DNA from: Pelistega sp.
GTDB taxonomy: Bacteria > Pseudomonadota > Gammaproteobacteria > Burkholderiales > Burkholderiaceae_B
Assembly (NCBI GenBank): GCA_030538255.1
Contig: JAUNUI010000003.1
Location: 1 to 51,247, forward strand
Reading direction: 5' to 3'
DNA: 51,247 nt
Below are positions 36,574 through 44,559 of this stretch, piece by piece (within the stretch, counting starts at the first letter, position 1; every line of letters starts with the position of its first letter). Under the pieces are notes generated by a model. The model was not told the DNA's origin and did not search any database. It worked only from the letters and a program-made list of their open reading frames with translations. A program made the position numbers and the translations under genes.

Positions 36574-37851
36574 ATGAAATTAATCCTTAAAAATATCGGC
36601 ATGCTCAAAGAGGCAGAAGTCTCTTTGGATCCACTGTGCTTGATTGCAGGGGTGAACGATAATGGTAAAAGCACCATTGGTAAGGTTGTTTTTTGTATTA
36701 TTAAGGCAATCAATCGATATAAAGAAGATTTGAAAGTTTCTAAAGATCATGAAATCAAGAAACTCATTGCCGATGCATATTTCGAGTTGCGCCCATTAAC
36801 TGAGGATAGGGATACTTCTTTTTCATGGTTTGACTTTCGCATAATATTGATGAACGATAATGAGCTTAAAGACTCAGTACCTATTTTTCGTCAATTTCTA
36901 CTAAAGTTAAAAGAGATTCCTGCTTTAGATAAGTCGGTACTTAATATCATTCAGGATATTGAATCGCGCTTAAAACTTTTGCTAGAACAGCCTGAAGATA
37001 CCAAGCGCTTTATTGAGAATGCCTTTACGCGTGTATTTGCTGCTGAGTTTGATTCTCAAGTCCTTTTATCAGGCGCTCAAGGTGGGTTTATTCAAGTTTG
37101 GGAGAATGATCTTCAACTAATTAATTTGAATATCGATAGGAATAATAAAGTCACGTTGAATGGAGAAATTGAACCTATCGTTATACGTGATGCCACTTTC
37201 ATTGAAACTCCGTTAATACTCAATTTCCACGATTTATTAATAAGTAGTCAGACTCAGTTAGAGTTGCATAATGTTCGTGCGCTCGGTATACCCTATACAA
37301 CCTTACATACTAAAGACTTATTCGATAAGCTAAGAGTTCCTGTTTTACCAAGTGAATCTCGTAATGAAGAGTTGCTTAGCCAGATTAGAACTATTGTGGA
37401 TGGTGATCTTCAGTACGATAAGTCGCAAAGCAACTTTGTGTTCAAGCGTGCTAGTGAAAATATCTCTATTAAGAACACGGCAAGTGGTATCAAGGTTTTT
37501 GGCTTATTACAGATTTTATTAGCGAATGAATTTATTACTAAAAATACGCTAGTAGTTTTCGATGAGCCTGAGAATCATCTGCATCCTAAGTGGCAGTTAA
37601 AGCTTGCAGAGGTGTTGGTTGAGTTGGTCAGCCAGGGCGTCTACATTATTGTGTCCTCACATAGTCCGTACATGATTGAGGCCTTAGAACGTTACTCTGC
37701 TCTTAAGGGGCTTGAGGGCTCATGTTCTTTTTATCTTGCAGAAAACAATAAAGTAGAAAATAAGAGTCAGCTACCTGAGATTTTTGCGTTGCTCTCAGAA
37801 CCATTTGATGAGTTTCGTCAATTAGATGCTAAGGTTTTGCACGATGAATAA
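36574..37851 (+). CDS. AAA/ABC-type ATPase, first gene of a candidate two-gene defence system
   Basis: A 425-residue ATP-binding protein of the AAA_15/AAA_21 (OLD/RecF-like) group. The N-terminus MKLILKNIGMLKEAEVSLDP is the typical first strands, followed by the Walker A motif GVNDNGKST (26-34). A long insertion (about 50-290) replaces the coiled-coil region. The signature-like NTASGIK, Walker B LVVFDEPENHLHP (Asp330-Glu331) and H-loop SSHSPYMIE (His363) follow. There is no C-terminal TOPRIM domain as in OLD or GajA. The frame opens at 36547 but the ATG at 36574 is the family start. The 3' end overlaps the nuclease-like gene by 8 bp, a strong sign of a functional pair. Similar ATPases drive PARIS, Septu, AbiL and Gabija. 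Confidence 0.85.
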   Translation: MKLILKNIGMLKEAEVSLDPLCLIAGVNDNGKSTIGKVVFCIIKAINRYKEDLKVSKDHEIKKLIADAYFELRPLTEDRDTSFSWFDFRIILMNDNELKDSVPIFRQFLLKLKEIPALDKSVLNIIQDIESRLKLLLEQPEDTKRFIENAFTRVFAAEFDSQVLLSGAQGGFIQVWENDLQLINLNIDRNNKVTLNGEIEPIVIRDATFIETPLILNFHDLLISSQTQLELHNVRALGIPYTTLHTKDLFDKLRVPVLPSESRNEELLSQIRTIVDGDLQYDKSQSNFVFKRASENISIKNTASGIKVFGLLQILLANEFITKNTLVVFDEPENHLHPKWQLKLAEVLVELVSQGVYIIVSSHSPYMIEALERYSALKGLEGSCSFYLAENNKVENKSQLPEIFALLSEPFDEFRQLDAKVLHDE

Positions 37852-38374
37852 ACATCGTCTAGATAACTTTTTGGCACGGGAGTTGAGTGCGTACCAATCA
37901 ACTTTTAAAGACACCAGTTTTGATAGTGTTAATAAAGTATATGTCTGTACCGATGTTCAGGTAAAACAAGTTTACGATTTTGATGCCTATATTCAAGCGA
38001 AGTTTGGTAAAAATGCGATTATGCCAGCTTCACCTGATGCGATATATGTGGGAGCTAAGCGTTTGTATTTTGTTGAGTTCAAAAATCAAATTTGGTCTAA
38101 AGTTGATAAGCAGCAAATTGCGCAAAAGTTTCGTGATGGTACGAGTGCTCTCAAATCCTTATTAGCTGACTTTACACCTAGGGATTGTAAGTTTGTCTTT
38201 TGCGTTGTGCATAAAAAGGAAACATCAAGTAGAGCTTATTGGCGTGGTGTTGAGGCAGGAGCAGAACGCTTTAACTTTGATGCGCTTAATAAAGAATTAG
38301 ATGAGTTTTATGACGATATCATTGTTCGAGATGTAGATTTTTATCGGCAAAATTTTAATGAGTTATCGTGTTGA
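37844..38374 (+). CDS. Putative PD-(D/E)xK nuclease-like partner of the ATPase
   Basis: A 176-residue cytosolic protein that starts inside the last codons of the ATPase gene (ATG at 37844, 8-bp overlap). The core SPDAIYVGAKRLYFVEFKNQ has Asp65 in an S-P-D strand, then a hairpin and Glu78-Phe-Lys80, which is the PD-(D/E)xK nuclease pattern. The following helix VDKQQIAQKFRDGTSALKSL fits the alpha helix after the active-site strand in this fold. I know no named family with exactly this protein. The overlap with an ATPase suggests an ATP-gated DNA or RNA nuclease effector. It could instead be an inactive regulatory or substrate-binding domain. Confidence 0.68.
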   Translation: MNKHRLDNFLARELSAYQSTFKDTSFDSVNKVYVCTDVQVKQVYDFDAYIQAKFGKNAIMPASPDAIYVGAKRLYFVEFKNQIWSKVDKQQIAQKFRDGTSALKSLLADFTPRDCKFVFCVVHKKETSSRAYWRGVEAGAERFNFDALNKELDEFYDDIIVRDVDFYRQNFNELSC

Positions 38375-38410
38375 TTTTTAATTGGTTCTCGTAATTATTT
38401 GCGTGATGAC

Positions 38411-38463
38411 CATGTTCCGAGGGCTTAAATTTATCAAGCCTCTGGTTGTTATGATAGAACATG
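38411..38463. repeat. Nested inverted repeat between nuclease and DUF6933 genes
   Basis: An outer pair CATGTTC (38411-38417) / GAACATG (38457-38463) encloses an inner hairpin GAGGGCTT (38419-38426) / AAGCCTC (38436-38442). No T-run follows, so it is not a standard terminator. It lies in the 168 bp between the two genes, which are on the same strand. Confidence 0.5.
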
Positions 38464-38542
38464 TCACCAGTTCATAAAGTTCGAGTCGCTCCTTGACCCC
38501 AGTGATTTGTATCAGAAACGGAAGCGTTTTTAAATCAATATT

Positions 38543-39136
38543 ATGATCAATCTTCACGCAACCCAGAAATTATACGAATGCTTACCCATTGACGAGAGTG
38601 GTTTATTACCTGTGACGCCGAGTACGCAAGGTTTATATGAGGCGCCAGAGTTAGGGATGAATCCTCTGGATAATTGGTGTGGACATATCGTTACGCTTCA
38701 ACGCCGTAAGCTTATCTTTTTTGTGCATGAACCAACGCGATTTCCCTTGCTGCTAATCGGTGTACAAAAAGCTGATTTTGCTGAGTTAAATTATTTGTTT
38801 GTGGATGCCTTAATGAATACGCTGATTAAGTGTGATGCAAATGAGCAGCAACTGGCGGCAGCGCATTCGCTGTTAAGGCCTTTGCGCTTTGATAGACAGA
38901 CGAATCGTTCGGCGCAAGGTGCGCTGAATATTATGAAAAGGGATTTTGAGTCTATGCTTTATTATGATAGGGTCAAAGTGATGGATCTCAGTCCTAGTCG
39001 TGCCGCAGCTTGGTTGGCGGATAGGCCATGCTCTGCTAAGGGTAGGGGCTATATTTTTCCCGTTAGAGAAATGCTCGCTTTACTCTCGAAAGTAAGTGTA
39101 GCAAGTTGTGATCCTGGGCATATCAGCTTGCAGTAG
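38543..39136 (+). CDS. DUF6933 family protein
   Basis: A 197-residue protein matching the uncharacterised DUF6933 family as I recall it. The features are a short basic N-terminus (LHATQKLYECLPIDESGLLP), NPLDNWCGHIVTLQRRKLIFFVHEPTRFPL, an aromatic/acidic DFAELNYLFVDALMNTLIKC, RFDRQTNRSAQGALNIMKRD and WLADRPCS near the C-terminus. No catalytic motif is known. Such proteins are found next to mobile elements and defence genes. The stop codon shares a base with the GTG of the next, frameshifted gene, so they may be translationally coupled. The name rests on recognition without a search. Confidence 0.65.
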   Translation: MINLHATQKLYECLPIDESGLLPVTPSTQGLYEAPELGMNPLDNWCGHIVTLQRRKLIFFVHEPTRFPLLLIGVQKADFAELNYLFVDALMNTLIKCDANEQQLAAAHSLLRPLRFDRQTNRSAQGALNIMKRDFESMLYYDRVKVMDLSPSRAAAWLADRPCSAKGRGYIFPVREMLALLSKVSVASCDPGHISLQ

Positions 39137-39659
39137 TGTTTGCGTTTGCCAATGTGACTTGCAAGGATTGGCAAGGGTGCATTGTTGTGGAGGGGCGCCA
39201 AATCCTCTGCTGGTTAAGAGGGGTCCCTCATGTAGGGTCATGCCACGGACATGTTCCCAGCGATCAGCCCGGTAGTCATCCTACAATAAAGAATGCACGT
39301 GGTAAAGGAGGGGCAAATGTGCTAAATATGGCACTTAGACATTTGCGCAATGCTCAATATGATCAGGTTGTTCTTCTTTTGATACTGATGTGCAGTGGGG
39401 ACAGGAAGAAAGAAAAGTGGCACAGGGTCATCAGATGGCTGTCGTCGAAAATACGCCATGTTTTGAGGCTTTATTATTGGATATTATTGGTGTTCAAGCA
39501 AATGGTCCATCTAGAGCTTTAAAAAAACGCTTTATTAAAGAGTGTGGTGCGGAAGCGCATAAGCCTGAAGTTATTAAACAATATTTCTCTAAAAATATCT
39601 TAGAGCGTGCAAAGCGACGTGTTGAAAACTTGCAAAAACTAATCAATATTTTAAGCTAA
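39136..39659 (+). pseudogene. Frameshifted gene, possible RloB/DUF4276-like protein
   Basis: Two overlapping frames look like one gene. Frame 1 (39136-39522) reads WQGCIVVEGRQ, then KGGANVLNMALRHLRNAQYD and QVVLL. Frame 2 takes over at about 39380 as DTDVQWGQEERK, then VVENTPCFEALLLDIIG and a basic helical C-terminus ending at 39659. One extra base in the CTTCTTTT run (39371-39378) would join them as VVLLFDTDVQW. A V-E-G strand, a D-T-D motif and N-x-PCFE-x-LLL are the order seen in TOPRIM-like RloB/DUF4276 proteins, some of which are defence effectors. The frameshift means it is probably not functional. The assignment is tentative. Confidence 0.5.
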
Positions 39660-39700
39660 TTGTTTACTTGCCATTTTGGTTTGTTAATCTGTCTGCTTTG

Positions 39701-39850
39701 TTGTTCCTTGTACGCACAGAGATAAACCGCCGTCAGTCTCTTTATTTAAGTCGGACATAGCATGTTCCCTGTATCCACAGGGATAAACCGTTCTGAAATT
39801 GCACCAGTACCTACGCCAGCAGATGCTCACTGTTTGGCAGGGATTATCCA
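39701..39850 (+). CRISPR. Orphan degenerate CRISPR repeats at the 3' end of cas3
   Basis: Two repeats match the 29-bp repeat of the array at 51036. Copy 1 (39701-39729) has four mismatches and copy 2 (39762-39790) has one, with a 32-base spacer. A third, much more degenerate copy starts at exactly the next 61-bp step (39823-39850): TGCTCACTG..., then CAGGGAT, with one base missing. It overlaps the cas3 stop codon. Repeat orientation is plus, opposite to cas3. No leader-like A+T-rich stretch with an IHF site is evident. It looks like the relic of a second array. Confidence 0.8.
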
Positions 39851-42582
39851 CACTTATAAACACCCTTAGTCGCATCATAACCGTATGGCTGGTTTTCCCG
39901 AACAAGCCAGGGACGAACAAATTTGAGGTGTTTGTATTGTTGTTGGATTTTCTCCCACACAGGATTCAAATGCGCAGGCAACTCGTAGAGCTCTGCCACT
40001 TCTTTACGCTCTGGCATTTTCAGTATACTCAGTTGTGGGTTGTCACTCTCACGTGAATACCAGAAACTTAAATCATCTTCACTATTATTTTTGAGCAAAA
40101 TTACTTGTGAATATCTGATTTCACTGAGCCGCGTACTGATTTCCACATCATCCTCATACCAACTTGTATTACTACGATAGCTATAGGCATAGTTTTTCCA
40201 GTCCAATGCACTACTTTGCGCTACAGCCTCAGCAGCAACAACTTGACCCGTATACTCAAGCTCTTTATGCTTAAAGCTCTCAGGGATATTTGATAATGCT
40301 GACTCGCTATACACCGATTCGATCAAAAGCCTTGCATGATCAGGCAGACGCACAACCCCCAACTCGCGTAAGACCTTTTGCCCAAGCCACAAGCGAGCTG
40401 GGCTTTTATATACCAACTCTGTATTTCTATGCTTTGCGATTAACCAATCGGGTGAGGGTTCATCTGACCATCTCGGTGCGTAAACCCAGAGTTGAGCCAG
40501 ACCGCGCTCATCTTCCACTAAATCTCTGCAATAAACGCCTGCTTTATTTCGCACGTGACGATGCAGGCGACCAGCTCGCTGAATTAAGTCATCAATTGGG
40601 CAAAGGTCAGAAATCATGACATCCACGTCAACATCCAAGCTCTCTTGAAAAACTTGAGTGGCAATCACTACCGTATTTTTTCTGTTATCAGAGCTACATT
40701 TACCCAAACGTTCAAGAACCTGAGCCTCAATCATTTGTCTGTCTTTTAATACAAAGCGACTATGAAATAAGATTATCTTCAAGTCTTTGTAATGCATTAA
40801 CGCTAAAGCAAGTTGCTCATATGCGAATACGGCGTCATCAACCGAGTTTCTAACCCAAACAACACTTTTACCTTCCTGGACTGAGTCAACTATTTTGTGA
40901 ATAATTTGCTCTTCATCATGTAAGAAATTGACCTCGAATTGCTTCTGGGAGCGAGCACTAATTGGAGTTTCGTCTACAAGAGGCAAATAGGAGCCATCAG
41001 AAACATTGGACGACTTAACAGCAACTTTTGTTGCCAACGGAAATGAATAGTTTTCGACAAACACTGGAGATTTTTGGATGGATTTAAGCCATGAATTTAT
41101 TAAGCGTTGCCTTTGATGAATTGCCAAAGTTGCTGTTAACAAAACAACTGATCCACCTGCGTGAAAATGCAGCTGTAGCAGGCTGTCCAATAGCTCAAAC
41201 ATATATGCATCGGCCGCGTGAACCTCATCTATCACAAGCACCTTACCTAATAAACCAAATAGTCGAACTGATTGATGTCTTCTAGGAAGTACCGCTAGCA
41301 ATGCCTGATCAATAGTACCCACTCCAACAGGCGCTAGTAGGGCCTTTCTGTTACTATCCGCTAACCATGCATTGCATTGTGCTGAGGCCGTAGTATCTTG
41401 TCTTTCATAATCACTATCAATATATGAGGAGTTTAGAATAGCCTCTTTAAATTTATCACTTAATTGTTTTGCGCTATGCGCTAAAACAATACTTGGCTTC
41501 CTTAAAGAAGTAGTATTAAGAATTTTTAAATAATGCTCTGAAACTCTTGTGAACATTGCATTTGACGTTGCCATAGTCGGCAAGCCAAAGTAAAACCCTT
41601 GTGCAGCCCCCGCTTGCATTAAGCGATGTACTAAAGTCAGTGCTGCCTCAGTTTTTCCTGCTCCTGTTAGATCTTCGAGAATAAACATCTGAGGACTGTT
41701 ATCTATAACTACGCTTTCAGCCCATTTTTGTAAAGGTGTGGGTTCAAAACCAAAAGTTTGCAGTACTCCCTCGAATGGCACTACCTCAAACTCATTGACG
41801 AAATCTCGTTCCGTCAAGATGCGTAAAGCCACGCCTTGTGAACGACGCCAATACTCCTGCAATGGCATTATGGTGGTTTTATATTTGAAGAAAGAAGCGT
41901 CTGAGCCTAGCCAATCCATCACCACAGCCCAACCTGCAATATACCAACTAGCTTGCTTAGCGCGCTGCTTAGCCTCTGCTCTTAGCAAGTACTCAAATGA
42001 TAGCTGTGGAGCAAATAAGTCAAATAAATCATCTATAAATGCATCAACGGCTTGCTCATCTGCATCGGTTAAATAATCTTTAAGATAATCAACACTCTCC
42101 GTATTGATTGGTTTACCGTGATGACCGAAGACAGCCTCTGCGATTAGCCCTAATATATCGCTAGCTTTGGCAAGGTCTCGGCTTTTTACCTCTGCAATAT
42201 TAATACCGCAAATTTTTGCTGTAATCTTTCTTTTTTGCTTTTGCCAAAAATAGAACCCTAATCTATCATGGCGAAACTCTTGAGCGTTATAGCTTTTTCT
42301 TGATTCTTCTTGGTACGTGAAAACACCAATAAGTCGTTGAAAAGCATTAGTAAACTTACCTAGATCATGTAGGATTAGGAAAAAAACCAATAACTTAATT
42401 GCTGCTTCTTCATCTATCTCAAGCAAAACTGACAAATCAGTTAAAAAACCTGGGCGCTTACGTAAATAAAGCTCTCCTACCGCACCAACATCCAAGCAGT
42501 GGTAAACTAGCAAATGAAAGTCTGACTCCCCAGGATTTGCATTGGGAGTTTTCCCCCAGTATTGATAATAGCTTTTAGTCAT
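39844..42582 (-). CDS. cas3: CRISPR-associated helicase/nuclease Cas3 (type I-E)
   Basis: Recruited by Cascade to target DNA, it nicks and then degrades it in 3'-5' direction. The 912 residues hold an N-terminal HD nuclease (HCLDVG, then HDLGKF with His72-Asp73, then FGHHGKP) and an SF2 helicase with Walker A LTGAGKTEAAL (306-311), DEVH box VLVIDEVHAADAY (Asp452) and motif VI DDLIQRAGRLHRH. All key residues are present and there is no frameshift, so it appears intact. It is unusual in being inverted relative to the Cascade operon and separated from it by a fic gene. A decayed copy of its 3' end remains upstream of cse1 (44560-44757). Degenerate CRISPR repeats touch its 3' end. Confidence 0.95.
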   Translation of the reverse strand: MTKSYYQYWGKTPNANPGESDFHLLVYHCLDVGAVGELYLRKRPGFLTDLSVLLEIDEEAAIKLLVFFLILHDLGKFTNAFQRLIGVFTYQEESRKSYNAQEFRHDRLGFYFWQKQKRKITAKICGINIAEVKSRDLAKASDILGLIAEAVFGHHGKPINTESVDYLKDYLTDADEQAVDAFIDDLFDLFAPQLSFEYLLRAEAKQRAKQASWYIAGWAVVMDWLGSDASFFKYKTTIMPLQEYWRRSQGVALRILTERDFVNEFEVVPFEGVLQTFGFEPTPLQKWAESVVIDNSPQMFILEDLTGAGKTEAALTLVHRLMQAGAAQGFYFGLPTMATSNAMFTRVSEHYLKILNTTSLRKPSIVLAHSAKQLSDKFKEAILNSSYIDSDYERQDTTASAQCNAWLADSNRKALLAPVGVGTIDQALLAVLPRRHQSVRLFGLLGKVLVIDEVHAADAYMFELLDSLLQLHFHAGGSVVLLTATLAIHQRQRLINSWLKSIQKSPVFVENYSFPLATKVAVKSSNVSDGSYLPLVDETPISARSQKQFEVNFLHDEEQIIHKIVDSVQEGKSVVWVRNSVDDAVFAYEQLALALMHYKDLKIILFHSRFVLKDRQMIEAQVLERLGKCSSDNRKNTVVIATQVFQESLDVDVDVMISDLCPIDDLIQRAGRLHRHVRNKAGVYCRDLVEDERGLAQLWVYAPRWSDEPSPDWLIAKHRNTELVYKSPARLWLGQKVLRELGVVRLPDHARLLIESVYSESALSNIPESFKHKELEYTGQVVAAEAVAQSSALDWKNYAYSYRSNTSWYEDDVEISTRLSEIRYSQVILLKNNSEDDLSFWYSRESDNPQLSILKMPERKEVAELYELPAHLNPVWEKIQQQYKHLKFVRPWLVRENQPYGYDATKGVYKCG

Positions 42583-42607
42583 ATATCACTCATTCATCTA
42601 TCGTTAA

Positions 42608-42631
42608 CATAGACTATAAAACATGTCTATG
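42608..42631. promoter_or_regulatory. Inverted repeat in the cas3 promoter region
   Basis: CATAGAC (42608-42614) and GTCTATG (42625-42631) form a perfect 7-bp dyad with a 10-base spacer, 26 bp before the cas3 start. On the minus strand the spacer contains TTTATA/TATAGT, a possible -10 element, so a repressor bound here could block cas3. This is inference from position. Confidence 0.4.
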
Positions 42632-42671
42632 ACATTGACTATACTATCCTATTAAACCTAGACGTTTTTTG

Positions 42672-42761
42672 TTATCGCGAACTCGACAGCGGCAACAACA
42701 GGTACACCCAATCCCCATCTACACTATTTATGGTGATGAGGCGGAGGTAGTTCGGCAGGGC
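42672..42761 (-). other. In-frame coding-like stretch after the fic stop codon
   Basis: Directly after the fic stop (42762-42764) the same frame stays open for 29 codons. It reads NYLRLITINSVDGDW, then VYLLLPLSSSR, to a second stop at 42672-42674. The peptide looks protein-like, not random. It may be the fossil 3' end of another gene, or a former C-terminus of Fic cut off by a nonsense change. I cannot assign it. Confidence 0.3.
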
Positions 42762-44372
42762 TTACTTCACTGGACGGGCGGGGTCATAACGACTCAACAC
42801 ATTCAAGTCTATAGGCTCAACACCATCGAAAGCTGACTTTACCGCCTCAACAATCTCTGTCCATACACCAGTTTTGGAAAGAATGGGCATCTCTTTGGCT
42901 AATACATTACTCAGCTCACCACGATTTTGCTCGATAGAGCGCAAGACACGATCCGCTTGATGATCAGGCATCTCAACGATTTCTTTTAGTGCTTGACGTG
43001 CGCGGCTATGATTGCGCAAATAGCGAGACTGCTGGCTCATTTCCTCGCTCAAGGTTCGTTGAGTAATAGTTGAAAGATAAATAACATGCGCATCTAAATT
43101 TGGATAACGCCATACAGGACGTGCTTGCTCCTCTCCATTAAATACAAAATTTGAAACCACACCATCAGCGTACTTCGTCTGAGTAGACTCAAATGCTATA
43201 TGTTCGCGCACGCTCTGCATCAAGGGTTTTGAGATCTTATCTAAGACACGATCATAACTTCGCCTCTCTGCACTATCACTTGTAATAAGCGCCGATATTG
43301 GCAAAATAATTGGCTCGGGAATACATCCATCCCTACGCAAAATATCATTAATTAAAAAACGATGAATACGCCCATTACCATCAGCCATTGGGTGAATATA
43401 AACAAAGCCAAAGGCAACCACTGCACTTCGCATGAGGGAGGATTGCCCTTCAGTCCGCTCCAAGAAAACACGCAAGCCTTCAAGCATGCTCGAAACATCA
43501 CTGGCAGGTGGCGCAACATAATGCACAATATCTTGGTAATGTAATATTTCTCCCACAAAAACAGGGGATTGGCGTATGCCAAAGTGAGTAATTGTCGTGT
43601 TTTCTCCTAGAATTTCTCTTTGCAATTGTGCGAGCGAAGCATTGCTTAATGGAACATCATCGTTACCCGTACGCCTTGCCATCACATCAGCAAAGCGCTC
43701 TATTCGACTAGTGCGCTCAGACTCACCCTCAATAGCAAAACTAGCTTTACTTTCACGCAAAGTCATCCAGACCGCAGCACGCTGCAGTAACTCCTCACCA
43801 AACTCTTCAGTTAAACTTAAAAATAGAGCGGGGATATCTAAGTCCATGGCTTGCGAAACTTGCTCAGACTTAAAGATCATAGGACAAAAATCAGGATTGC
43901 CTGGTAAGTTATCATTGATGTGCCATCGAGATATTTTTACGACATGATTTACTGAAGCAGCGACTAATTTGCGACTATCTATTGCATCAATGTAGCGACC
44001 ACTTAAGCGAGCGGGCACATCAAGAACATCACCAGTTAACCATTCGTACAAGAAAGCAGCCTTACGAGCATACTGACCTGCGGGCGCGGAATTAACCCAC
44101 TCTTGAATAAAAGAAGATCCTGTTTTAGCAAAAAGACGAACAAGAAACTCGAAGTGTGGCACCTCATGACGCAAATGAAACTGTAAATGCGCAGAAGGCT
44201 CATTCGCTGGCCTCATTGATTCAGGATAACTTTCGATTCTCTTACTATCAAGAATTTGACTTACCCTACGAGCGCCGATCTGACTTAGCACAGGAAAATC
44301 AGCAAGCGGAAAAACCTGAAACGTAGCTGCTAGCCAAGCTGCGCCAATCGGATCAACGGGAAGTTCACTCAT
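42762..44372 (-). CDS. Fic-domain protein AMP-transferase, self-inhibited class
   Basis: Fic enzymes transfer AMP, and sometimes other nucleotide parts, to hydroxyl side chains of target proteins. The active loop HPMADGNGRIHR (327-338) matches H-x-F-x-D/E-G-N-G-R-x-x-R except Met for Phe. It keeps the catalytic His, the acidic metal ligand and both Arg. An inhibitory motif S/T-x-x-x-E-G is seen N-terminal to it as SFAIEG (211-216), placing it in the class that blocks its own ATP site with Glu215. At 536 residues it has extra N- and C-terminal helical parts; the C-terminal part may bind DNA. No antitoxin gene is adjacent. It sits between cas3 and the cas3 relic, so it arrived with, or after, the rearrangement. 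Confidence 0.88.
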   Translation of the reverse strand: MSELPVDPIGAAWLAATFQVFPLADFPVLSQIGARRVSQILDSKRIESYPESMRPANEPSAHLQFHLRHEVPHFEFLVRLFAKTGSSFIQEWVNSAPAGQYARKAAFLYEWLTGDVLDVPARLSGRYIDAIDSRKLVAASVNHVVKISRWHINDNLPGNPDFCPMIFKSEQVSQAMDLDIPALFLSLTEEFGEELLQRAAVWMTLRESKASFAIEGESERTSRIERFADVMARRTGNDDVPLSNASLAQLQREILGENTTITHFGIRQSPVFVGEILHYQDIVHYVAPPASDVSSMLEGLRVFLERTEGQSSLMRSAVVAFGFVYIHPMADGNGRIHRFLINDILRRDGCIPEPIILPISALITSDSAERRSYDRVLDKISKPLMQSVREHIAFESTQTKYADGVVSNFVFNGEEQARPVWRYPNLDAHVIYLSTITQRTLSEEMSQQSRYLRNHSRARQALKEIVEMPDHQADRVLRSIEQNRGELSNVLAKEMPILSKTGVWTEIVEAVKSAFDGVEPIDLNVLSRYDPARPVK

Positions 44373-44433
44373 GAAACACCTCTAACTTGCAGGCAAACCA
44401 CTTGCACAAAAACAATAAAAATATACCCAATAT

Positions 44434-44497
44434 GTATAAAAATGATTATAACCGTATAAAAACGATAAAAAAAACATAAAATTATACAAAAACGTTA
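44434..44497. promoter_or_regulatory. Three phased A-tract repeats upstream of fic
   Basis: GTATAAAAATGAT (44434-44446) and GTATAAAAACGAT (44454-44466) lie exactly 20 bp apart. A third, related copy ending ACAAAAACGTT has its CG step 30 bp further on (44493-44494). Spacing in whole helical turns puts them on one face of the DNA. They lie 60-125 bp upstream of the fic start and could be binding sites of a regulator, or curved DNA. Confidence 0.45.
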
Positions 44498-44559
44498 AAT
44501 AAGCTATGTTTTTATCAAATTTTGATTAAGGTGAGATGCTTGATGATGTACAGGCCCTT

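Noticed and set aside
37844-38374. RloB or TOPRIM partner (AbiL/PARIS type) for the ATPase
   Set aside because: The residues fit S-P-D...E-F-K of PD-(D/E)xK nucleases and lack the E...D-x-D order of TOPRIM.
39684-39920. Minus-strand open frame of 78 codons at the cas3 3' end
   Set aside because: It is the translation of CRISPR repeats and the cas3 end in another frame (tell-tale VYPCGYREH from the repeat); not a gene.
44373-44559. Antitoxin gene partner for Fic
   Set aside because: No open frame with a start and ribosome binding site; the inhibitory motif is inside Fic itself, so no partner is needed.
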